A stretch of DNA of 11,863 nucleotides, taken from DASVLX01 sp036384655. Lineage in GTDB: Bacteria > Actinomycetota > Actinomycetes > Mycobacteriales > Pseudonocardiaceae. The notes beneath the pieces were generated by a model. It had not been told where the DNA came from. It saw nothing but the letters and a program-made list of their open reading frames with translations, and searched no databases. Position numbers and translations under genes: made by a program. This document shows, one piece after another, positions 6,223 through 11,863 of the stretch; the first letter of the stretch is position 1; the number at the start of each line of letters is the position of its first letter. The DNA is taken from the NCBI GenBank assembly GCA_036384655.1, contig DASVLX010000285.1, forward strand, positions 1-11,863, given 5' to 3'.

Positions 6223-6259
6223 ATTGCGCGACACAAAATCGCTTGAGCGCCGGTAGGCA

Positions 6260-6290
6260 GCCCCCGCCCGCCCAGGGGGCGACCCCTTGG
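6260..6290. repeat. Two overlapping, mutually exclusive G/C-tract hairpins
   Basis: GCCCCC (6260-6265) can pair with GGGGGC (6275-6280). Alternatively 6272-6279 can pair with CCCCTTGG (6283-6290), an 8-bp stem with one G-U pair. Both use the same G-tract. This may be a weak terminator for the minus-strand ligase gene, but GC-rich sequence often forms such pairs. Confidence 0.3.
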
Positions 6291-6458
6291 CCAGTCTATC
6301 GAAGCAGGTCAGCGCCACAAAACGAGAAATCTGAGGGTGTGGACAGATCAACTCGCCTGTGCACGAACATGAGCGGCCGACCCGTTGTCTGGTATAGAGA
6401 CTCGGCAGGCCGGGGGCGTCGGGCGGACGTCACGCATCCACGGTGCGTCAGGTCCCGG

Positions 6459-8108
6459 TCAGTCGGCCGCGAGTGACTCCGCGACCTGGACCGCGGCGGC
6501 CGCGCGGCGCAGCTTGCCGGACGGCGTCTTGGGCAGGGCGCCCGGCGGGAGAATCACCACATCGGCCGGGCGCAAGCCCACCGCGTCGACCACCTTCGCC
6601 GCGATCTGCTTGCGGAGCAACTTCTCCGCCTCCAGGTCTCCGGCCCGATTGGACTCGGCCACGACCGCGAACCGCTCCCGCACGCTGCCCGCGTCCAGCC
6701 GCACCGCGACCGCGTTGCCGGCCCGCACACCATCCACCGCCATCGCCGCGCGCTCGATGTCCGTGGGGTAGATGTTGCGGCCGCCCATGATGATGACGTC
6801 CTTGCGCCGGCCACACACCACGACCTGATCGCCGATCAGATACCCGAAATCACCGGTGAGCAGCCAACCCTCGTCGTCCTGAGTGGACCGTGGGCCGTCC
6901 ACGGTGAGATAGCGCGGTGTCACGGCCGGGCCGCGCACTCGCAGCTCCCCCACCTCACGCTCGCCCAGCAGCCGGCCGGAATCGTCCACAACGGACACTT
7001 CGAGACCGGGCAGCGGCGGGCCAAGCAGCGCGAACGACCGAATCGCACCGTCCTCCGCCGGCACGGCCAGGTTGCGCTCCTCCAGGGCTTCCGCGTCGAC
7101 ATGATCCACGGCCAGCCCGGTGAACAGCGGGGCGAAGGACACCGCCAGCGTCGCCTCGGCCATTCCGTAGGCGGCCACCACGCATTCGCGTGGCATGCCG
7201 AAGCGGGCGCCGGCCGCGACGAACGCGTCCTCCGCGGCCTCGTCGATCGGTTCGGCGCCGTTGAGCGCGAAGCGCAGAGTGGACAGATCGAACTCGCCGT
7301 CATCGGCCCGCGCCATCCGGCGGGCGATGATCGCGTACGCGAAGTTGGGCGCGGCGGTGATGGAGCCGTGGTACTTGCTGATCAGCCCCGGCCACAGCAG
7401 CGGACTGGCCAGGAACTCCACCGGAGTGATCTTGACCAGTTCCACGCCGACGGTCATCGGCAGGGTCATGAACCCGACCATGCCCATGTCGTGGAACAGC
7501 GGCAGCCAGGACACCATCACATCGCGTTCGGTGTCGAGCTGGGCGGCCTTGATCATCGAGGTGATGTTCGCGTACAGGTTGCCGTGCGTGATGGTGACGG
7601 CCTTCGGCTCGGCGGTGGAGCCACTGGTGAGTTGCAGGAGCGCCACGGCGTCCTCGCCGGTCGGCACCGGCTCGGCCAGCGGTTCGCCGGCGAGCAGCTC
7701 GTCCAGCGCGAGGTGTCGCACGCCGTGCTGGTCCAGCACCGGTGCCAGCGCGTCGAACGGCGCGCCGAGCAGCACCACGTCCGCGCCGATCATGTTCAGC
7801 ACCCGCACGGTGTCCTCGGACCACATCGCCAGATCGGTGCGCGGGGTCGGCTGGTGCAGCATGGTGACGCTGCCGCCGGCCAGCCACACCGCCTGCGCGG
7901 CCGGCGCGATCAGCTCCGGCGCGCCGGCCAGCACCCCGATCGCCGCGCCCGGGCGCAGGCCCGCGGCCACCAGGGCGCCGGCCATCCGCCGGGCACGCTC
8001 GTGTACCTCCGGCCAGGTCCGCCGGACCGGCGCTGTCGGCTCACCCGTCACCATTCCGCGAGTGGATCGGCTGGCCGTGGCCAGCAGGGTCGTCACGAAC
8101 CGGCTCAT
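6459..8108 (-). CDS. Fatty acyl-AMP ligase / acyl-CoA synthetase family protein (Rv1013 'pks16'-like)
   Basis: This ANL-superfamily enzyme activates a carboxylic acid, probably a fatty acid, as acyl-AMP and passes it to CoA or a carrier protein. The 549 residues show the core motifs: LTSGSTAEPK at 160-169 (P-loop), WLPLFHDMG at 201-209, AAYGMAEAT at 312-320, TGD at 418-420, GRRKDVIIMGGRNIYP at 433-448 and PKTPSGKLRR at 526-535 with the adenylation Lys532. WLPLFHDMGM and the stretch before LLGPPLPG (about 333-368) resemble fatty acyl-AMP ligases. No carrier or polyketide domain is attached. ATG at 8108 fits the family N-terminus; the frame runs on to 8465 but that part overlaps an aldo/keto reductase relic in another frame. 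The ribosome binding site is weak. It is convergent with pth, as Rv1013 is in M. tuberculosis, which argues for orthology. CoA versus carrier acceptor is undecided. Confidence 0.88.
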   Translation of the reverse strand: MSRFVTTLLATASRSTRGMVTGEPTAPVRRTWPEVHERARRMAGALVAAGLRPGAAIGVLAGAPELIAPAAQAVWLAGGSVTMLHQPTPRTDLAMWSEDTVRVLNMIGADVVLLGAPFDALAPVLDQHGVRHLALDELLAGEPLAEPVPTGEDAVALLQLTSGSTAEPKAVTITHGNLYANITSMIKAAQLDTERDVMVSWLPLFHDMGMVGFMTLPMTVGVELVKITPVEFLASPLLWPGLISKYHGSITAAPNFAYAIIARRMARADDGEFDLSTLRFALNGAEPIDEAAEDAFVAAGARFGMPRECVVAAYGMAEATLAVSFAPLFTGLAVDHVDAEALEERNLAVPAEDGAIRSFALLGPPLPGLEVSVVDDSGRLLGEREVGELRVRGPAVTPRYLTVDGPRSTQDDEGWLLTGDFGYLIGDQVVVCGRRKDVIIMGGRNIYPTDIERAAMAVDGVRAGNAVAVRLDAGSVRERFAVVAESNRAGDLEAEKLLRKQIAAKVVDAVGLRPADVVILPPGALPKTPSGKLRRAAAAVQVAESLAAD

Positions 8109-8205
8109 AGCCCGTGAGGATAAAGCCGATCGGTGCACCGCCGCTCGGAATCGGCCGGCACGCGCGTCGCGCGGTCCGACCCAGTCGGCAGGCGGCAGGT
8201 GCCGA

Positions 8206-8460
8206 TCATGCGATGACATCGTCCAGCTCCACCAGGGCGTCGGCGGGCAGTTCAAGATCGGCCGCGGCGAGGTTCTCGCGCAGGTGCGCGACCTTGGAGG
8301 TGCCGGGAATGACGAGGACGTTCGGCGCCTGCGGCGGCAGCCAGGCGATCGCCACGGCCCGCGGCGTGGCACCCAGCCGTTACGCGACCGTGTCCAGGGC
8401 GCTCGACTGCAACGGGCTGAAGCCGCCCAACGGCCAGAACGCGGTGTAGGAGATGTCCTG
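8206..8460 (-). pseudogene. C-terminal relic of an aldo/keto reductase, with in-frame stop
   Basis: Read on the minus strand from 8460, the frame gives ISYTAFWPLGGFSPLQSS, then LDTVA, a TAA stop (8382-8380), and continues as RLGATPRAVAIAWL, VLVIPGTSKVAHLRENLAAA and a TGA at 8208-8206. This is the C-terminal strand-helix end of NADPH-dependent aldo/keto reductases, including the IPGT-S/R cofactor-phosphate segment. About 84 codons remain of roughly 280-330. I find no trace of the TIM-barrel start, the catalytic Tyr or Lys between 8460 and the Lrp gene; that gap holds only unrelated frames with stops. The stop codon plus the missing N-terminus make it a decayed gene. It probably followed the Lrp gene on the same strand. 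Confidence 0.8.
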
Positions 8461-8584
8461 CCCATCCAGTGACGCGATCAGGCTGAGCAGGACATGTATC
8501 CCGCGCACGGACCAGACAAGGACACGCCGCGGGACTGAACCTCAGAGGTGGCCGATCGCGGCCCAGGTGTCCGATGAGGACAGG

Positions 8585-9688
8585 TCAGCCGACGGCCCGC
8601 ACCGGTTCGCGCGGTGCGGCCCGAGATCGGCGGGCCGGTGACTCGAGTCGGTTCTGGTCACCGACGAGGGCGCCGGCCTGCTTGACCGCACGCGAGAGCG
8701 GCGAGATCTCCATGCTCTGGACGCCGGACAGCGTGCCGATGCGGCCGCTGGTCAGCTCATACAGCTCGGTCAGGTCACGGCACAGCGCGGCGGCGATCAG
8801 GTTGTACGGGCCGGAGGTGGCCGCCGCGAACCCGACCTCGGGGATGGCGGCCAACGCCTGGCCGATCTCGGGCAGCCGCGCGGGCGTGACGCGCAGGTAC
8901 AGGGCGGCCTTCGCGTTGTAGCCGAACGCCGGACCCGCCACGTCCACATCGATCACGACCGCGCCGCAACGCAGCAGGGCCGCCAGCCTGCGGGTGGCAC
9001 GGCCCTCGCTGATCCCGGCGGCCCTGGCGAGCTGGGACGGCCCCGCCCGGCCGTCCTGTGCGAGCGCGGCGAGGATGGCGCGGTCATCGGCGTCGAGCCG
9101 GATCGGTCGGTGCGGATCCACCGGGTCCGGCGCGGGTGCGTCGGCGCGCAGCGCCGCGGTCTGCTGCTCGGTGAGCAGGTCGGCGAAGACACTCCAGTCG
9201 GCGGCGTGCGGCCGGACGAACTGGTGCAGGACCACGGATGCCTCGATGCCGAGGACGTGGCTGGCGCGCGGCAGGCGCCGGGTGAGCAGGATGTCGCGCT
9301 GTTCCTCGGAGACCGCGCGGACCGAGAAGTGGATCTCGGAGCCGGCGGCGTGCAGGGTCACCCAGGTGAGGTCGTCACGCTGTGCCAGCGCCCTCGCCAG
9401 CGCGGCCGCGCCGTCCGGGCGGCAGCGGACCCGCACCATCCACACCTGTTGGCCGAGCGCCCGCGCGTTGGGCACGCCGACGATCCGCAGCGCGCCATTG
9501 GCGTGCAGCGCCCGGTAGCGGCGGCCCAGCGTCCGCTCCGGCACGCCCAGTAGCTCCCCGAGCCGGGCGAAGCTGGCTCGCGGGGACAACTGCAGAGCCC
9601 GGAGGAGACGGACATCGGCCGGGTCGGTGACCACGAAACCAGCGTCCTGGGTGACCGAATCCAGCACCCGCGCGGAAGTCACGGACAT
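8585..9688 (-). CDS. Lrp/AsnC family transcriptional regulator with two tandem modules
   Basis: This is a DNA-binding regulator, probably responding to a small ligand such as an amino acid. The 367 residues are about twice the usual Lrp length because the module is duplicated. HTH 1 is at about 22-70 (DVRLLRALQLSPRASFARLGE), ligand domain 1 at about 80-157, HTH 2 at about 196-245 (LDADDRAILAALAQDGRAG) and ligand domain 2 at about 250-332 (GYNAKAALYLRVT). The last 30 residues are Arg/Pro-rich. ATG at 9688 fits the family start; the frame runs on to 9829 but the extension would cross the divergent MFS start and resembles nothing. There is no clear ribosome binding site and a TATACG box lies only 8 nt upstream, so the mRNA may be leaderless. 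It is divergent from the exporter, its likely target. Confidence 0.88.
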   Translation of the reverse strand: MSVTSARVLDSVTQDAGFVVTDPADVRLLRALQLSPRASFARLGELLGVPERTLGRRYRALHANGALRIVGVPNARALGQQVWMVRVRCRPDGAAALARALAQRDDLTWVTLHAAGSEIHFSVRAVSEEQRDILLTRRLPRASHVLGIEASVVLHQFVRPHAADWSVFADLLTEQQTAALRADAPAPDPVDPHRPIRLDADDRAILAALAQDGRAGPSQLARAAGISEGRATRRLAALLRCGAVVIDVDVAGPAFGYNAKAALYLRVTPARLPEIGQALAAIPEVGFAAATSGPYNLIAAALCRDLTELYELTSGRIGTLSGVQSMEISPLSRAVKQAGALVGDQNRLESPARRSRAAPREPVRAVG

Positions 9689-9807
9689 GAATCCACGTAT
9701 ACGCCGTTCCGCGGGCCGTCGAAACCGGCGGCGCCAACAGACTGGAACCCGACGCCCGAGAGCCGGGCAGTGCATCAGCGGACGGCCCAGCGCGCTGAGG
9801 AGGGGCG
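9689..9807. promoter_or_regulatory. Divergent Lrp-MFS control region
   Basis: This 119-bp region separates the two divergent genes and must hold both promoters. CGTATACG (9696-9703) is a perfect 8-bp palindrome. On the minus strand TATACG could be a -10 with TTTCGA about 17 nt upstream, giving a leaderless Lrp transcript. The MFS gene has a strong AGGAGG (9798-9803), 4 nt before its ATG. I found no longer Lrp-type 15-bp palindrome. Confidence 0.4.
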
Positions 9808-11355
9808 ATGGATCGCAAGTGGTGGACACTCCTGGTGGTCTGCGCGGCCACGTTCATGCTCCTGCTGGACGTGACGATCGTGGTCGTCGCGCTGCCCGAC
9901 ATCCAACGCGCGCTGACGGCCAGTTTCGGCCAGGTGCAATGGGTGACCGACGCCTACGCGCTCACCCTGGCGTCGTTCCTGCTCACCTCGGGATCGCTGG
10001 CCGACCGGTTCGGTCGCAGGCGGGCGTTCCTCGTCGGCCTGGTGGTGTTCACCCTCGGATCGGTGCTGTGTGCCGCTGCGCCGGATCCACTGGTGCTGAT
10101 CATCTCCAGGGCGGCGCAGGGTGTCGGCGGAGCGATCCTGTTCGCGACCTCGCTGGCGCTGCTGGCCACCAGCTTCCAGGGCAGGCAGCGCGGCGTCGCC
10201 CTCGGTGTGTGGGGCGCGACCACCGGGATCGCCACCGCGCTCGGCCCGATCCTCGGCGGCGTCATCACCTCCGGCTTCAGCTGGCGCGGCATCTTCTGGG
10301 TGAATCTGCCGGTGGGCGCCGCAGCGGTGGTGATCACGCTGTGGCGGGTCGCCGAGTCGAGGGCGCCGCACGCGCACCGGCCGGACTGGCCGGGCTTCAC
10401 CAGCCTCACGCTGGCACTCGTGTCGCTGGTCTATGGCCTGATCCGGGCCAGCGAGTCGAGTTGGAGCGACGCCGGGGTGATCGTCTGTCTCGTCCTCGCC
10501 GCGGTCGCGCTCACATCGTTCGTCGTGATCGAACATCGTGTCGCGCACCCGATGTTCGACCTGTCGCTGCTGCGCATTCCGACCTTCCTCGGCGGATCGA
10601 TCGCGGCGTTCGCCATCAACGGCGCGCTCTACGCGATGCTGCTCTATGTCGCGATCTACCTGCAGGACGACCTGGGCTACTCCGCGCTGCAGGCCGGCGT
10701 GCGGATGCTGCTCATCTCGGGGCTGGCACTGGTCTTCGCGACCGTGTCCGGACGGCTGTCCGCGCATGTCCCGGCGCGCTGGCTGGTTGGTCCGGGCCTG
10801 CTGGTCGTGGGGCTGGGACTGTTCCTGATGTCCGGACTGTCCGGCACGACCCCGTGGACGCACCTGATTCCCGGCCTCATCCTCACCGGCGCCGGCTCGG
10901 GCCTGGTGAACCCACCGCTGGCGTCCACCGCCGTCGGAGTCGTACATCCGTCCCGGTCTGGCATGGCCTCCGGTGTGAACAACACCTTCCGGCAGATCGG
11001 CACCTCGGTCGGCATCGCCGCCTATGGATCGATCTTCACCGCCGGGCTCGCCAACGGCCTGCTGACCCGGCTGGCCGGAACGCCGTTCGCCGATCGAAGC
11101 GGGCAGATCGCCGACGCCGTGCACCGGGGCGCCGCCGGGGCGCTGGTCGCGGGAAACCCGGAACTCGCAGGGCCGATCGGCGACAGCTTCGCCGGCGCGT
11201 TCAACGAGCTGCTGATCGTCTCCGGCGTGCTGGCCGTCCTCGGCGGCATCGCCGCACTGCTCCTGATCCGCACCAAGGATTTCGCCGGAGTGGGCGCGGC
11301 TCGGCAGGGAACCCCACAGAAGGCCGAACAGCACACCGTGAACGTCAGCGCATAG
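9808..11355 (+). CDS. MFS drug:H+ antiporter, DHA2 (EmrB/QacA) family
   Basis: This is a proton-driven exporter in the cytoplasmic membrane. The 515 residues and about 14 hydrophobic segments fit the DHA2 branch. Motifs are LDVTIVVVALPDIQRAL at about 20-36 (motif D1), GSLADRFGRRR at 62-72 (motif A), RAAQGVGGA at 101-109 (motif B, Arg101) and GATTGIATALGPILGG at 136-151 (antiporter motif C), followed by WRGIFWVNLPVG at 159-170. The reading frame is intact, with a short cytosolic tail. AGGAGG precedes the ATG. It is divergent from the Lrp gene, which probably controls it, and only 19 bp separate it from the broken glycosyltransferase downstream, so the two were co-transcribed. The substrate cannot be read from the sequence; an antibiotic or another toxic or secreted small molecule is likely. 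Confidence 0.93.
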   Translation: MDRKWWTLLVVCAATFMLLLDVTIVVVALPDIQRALTASFGQVQWVTDAYALTLASFLLTSGSLADRFGRRRAFLVGLVVFTLGSVLCAAAPDPLVLIISRAAQGVGGAILFATSLALLATSFQGRQRGVALGVWGATTGIATALGPILGGVITSGFSWRGIFWVNLPVGAAAVVITLWRVAESRAPHAHRPDWPGFTSLTLALVSLVYGLIRASESSWSDAGVIVCLVLAAVALTSFVVIEHRVAHPMFDLSLLRIPTFLGGSIAAFAINGALYAMLLYVAIYLQDDLGYSALQAGVRMLLISGLALVFATVSGRLSAHVPARWLVGPGLLVVGLGLFLMSGLSGTTPWTHLIPGLILTGAGSGLVNPPLASTAVGVVHPSRSGMASGVNNTFRQIGTSVGIAAYGSIFTAGLANGLLTRLAGTPFADRSGQIADAVHRGAAGALVAGNPELAGPIGDSFAGAFNELLIVSGVLAVLGGIAALLLIRTKDFAGVGAARQGTPQKAEQHTVNVSA

Positions 11356-11374
11356 GACCCAAGGGAGAGCACTG

Positions 11375-11828
11375 ATGGCCAAGATCATCGTCGCGGCCCC
11401 GCCCGTCACCGGTGAGCTTTCCCCGATGCTGCGCATCGCCGAGGGCCTGGCCCAGCGCGGTCACCACATCACGGTCGTCACCGGCAGCCGCTTCCGCGCG
11501 GACGTTCATCCCGTTCGACACGCTGTTGCCGAGGACCGACGTGTACATCACCAACGGCGGATACGGCGGCACGCAGCAGGCACTCGCGGCCGGCGTGCCG
11601 GTCGTCGTGGCCGGCGTCACCGAGGACAAGCCCGCCGTCGCCGCGCGGGTCGCCCAGCACGGCCTCGGCATCGACCTGCGGACCGGGACGCCCACACCCG
11701 AGGCGGTGGCGGCGGCGGTCCAGGCGGTGCTCAAGGACACCGAGATGCGCGACAACGTCCGGAAGATCGCCCGGGTGTACGCCGCGCACGACGCGCTCGG
11801 CGAGATCGAGCGGCTGACCCTCGCCTGA
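11375..11828 (+). pseudogene. GT1-type glycosyltransferase, internally deleted and frame-shifted
   Basis: An ATG at 11375, after a GGGAG ribosome binding site, encodes a typical GT1 N-terminus (MAKIIVAAPPVTGELSPMLR... to GSRFRADV, 44 residues). At about 11504-11507 the homology jumps to another frame and continues as FIPFDTLLPRTDVYITNGGY, then the donor-binding region TNGGYGGTQQALAAGVP and DKPAVAARVAQHG, ending LTLA at the TGA (11826-11828). Family members of this type (macrolide or flavonoid glycosyltransferases) have about 400 residues; only 151 remain, so some 250 codons with most of both Rossmann domains are gone. The original ATG frame carries no stop and runs out of the window as a meaningless Arg-rich reading. 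It cannot be active. It was the partner of the MFS gene 19 bp upstream. An assembly collapse is the main alternative to a real deletion. Confidence 0.85.
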
Positions 11829-11863
11829 CGCGCGTCAGCCGGCGAGCTCGGACAGCTCGAACC

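Larger units (their letters stand above)
5988..6245. repeat. 9-bp inverted repeat bounding a 258-bp repeat-rich segment
   Basis: CAAGCGATT (5988-5996) is mirrored exactly by AATCGCTTG (6237-6245). The enclosed segment holds both strong hairpins and both direct-repeat copies, so it could be a small non-autonomous element or a dispersed intergenic repeat. I see no clear target-site duplication outside the ends, and a 9-bp match over this distance can occur by chance. Confidence 0.25.
5925..6458. other. 534-bp convergent intergenic region with repeats and hairpins
   Basis: No credible gene lies here. Short frames in several phases have unusual Arg/Pro/Gly-rich translations and no family resemblance. 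The region contains two strong hairpins (6006-6029, 6051-6083), a diverged direct-repeat pair (6098-6131 and 6188-6222), a 9-bp inverted pair (5988-5996 and 6237-6245) and an overlapping hairpin pair at 6260-6290. A small ACGCA/TGCGT hairpin (6432-6436 with 6444-6448) sits just past the ligase stop. Stretches such as 6221-6242 and 6317-6355 are visibly less GC-rich than the flanking genes. Confidence 0.6.

Noticed and set aside
6038..6476. Small genes in the pth-ligase gap
   Set aside because: Overlapping frames in several phases have unstructured Arg/Pro/Gly translations that cross strong hairpins and repeats; none has a convincing ribosome binding site.
8109..8465. N-terminal extension of the acyl ligase by 119 codons
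   Set aside because: The extension is Arg/Ser/Pro-rich, resembles no ligase and overlaps the aldo/keto reductase relic in another frame. The family start is at 8108.
9627..11375. 582-codon open frame on the plus strand
   Set aside because: It is an Arg/Pro/Gly-rich shadow of the MFS gene in another frame and also overlaps the Lrp gene; no hydrophobic segments.
9775..11436. 553-codon open frame on the minus strand
   Set aside because: It is antisense to the MFS gene and has a low-complexity Gln/Asp/Arg/Gly translation with no domain.
11412..11828. Independent 138-residue gene starting at a GTG at 11412
   Set aside because: The first 31 codons are an off-frame reading of the glycosyltransferase N-terminus. 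The good homology begins at 11505, so this is the back half of a broken gene.
11835..11863. Possible C-terminus of a convergent minus-strand gene, reading ...FELSELAG then TGA
   Set aside because: Only eight codons are visible before the window edge, too few to support a gene, although the position and composition are plausible.
1..11863. CRISPR array, insertion sequence, phage or toxin-antitoxin system
   Set aside because: No regularly spaced repeats, transposase or integrase motifs, or paired small genes were seen on either strand.

Overview
This is high-GC, strongly G/C3-biased actinobacterial DNA. The run glmU-prs-rplY-pth, with an AMP-forming acyl ligase convergent to pth, matches the gene order I know from Mycobacterium tuberculosis (Rv1018c glmU, Rv1017c prsA, Rv1016c lpqT, Rv1015c rplY, Rv1014c pth, Rv1013 'pks16'). 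LpqT is absent here. Together with the GGDEF gene and the rest of the cargo this suggests a non-mycobacterial actinomycete, perhaps Pseudonocardiales. The order is an inference from gene content, not a database result.

Positions 1-5924 are a plus-strand core segment. A diguanylate cyclase (4-1608) is followed by a 115-bp leader holding two mutually exclusive hairpins. Then come glmU (UDP-GlcNAc synthesis for the cell wall) and prs (PRPP synthesis), joined by an ATGA overlap. A 13-bp terminator stem closes that unit at 4337-4366. A 385-bp gene-free gap follows, with a candidate promoter, a 15-bp operator-like palindrome and a bulged stem in a long rplY leader. rplY (5S-binding ribosomal protein L25/CTC) and pth (peptidyl-tRNA hydrolase) form a short translation-related unit.

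Positions 5925-6458 are a 534-bp convergent intergenic region. It carries two perfect terminator-type hairpins (10-bp and 12-bp stems), a diverged pair of direct repeats of about 34 nt, a 9-bp inverted pair 258 bp apart, and further hairpins. The minus-strand acyl-AMP/acyl-CoA ligase (6459-8108) comes next.

Positions 8109-11863 look accessory and partly decayed. They hold the C-terminal relic of an aldo/keto reductase with an in-frame stop, an intact double-module Lrp/AsnC regulator, a divergent intact 14-helix DHA2-type MFS exporter, and a GT1-type glycosyltransferase reduced to its first 44 and last 107 residues by an internal, frame-changing deletion. The likely ancestral unit was a regulator controlling an export plus glycosyl-transfer pair, of the kind used for tolerance to, or tailoring of, a small molecule. 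Only regulation and export remain intact. I saw no tRNA, rRNA, CRISPR array, transposase or obviously novel system. The most interesting signals are the glmU and rplY leaders, the repeats after pth and the broken glycosyltransferase.
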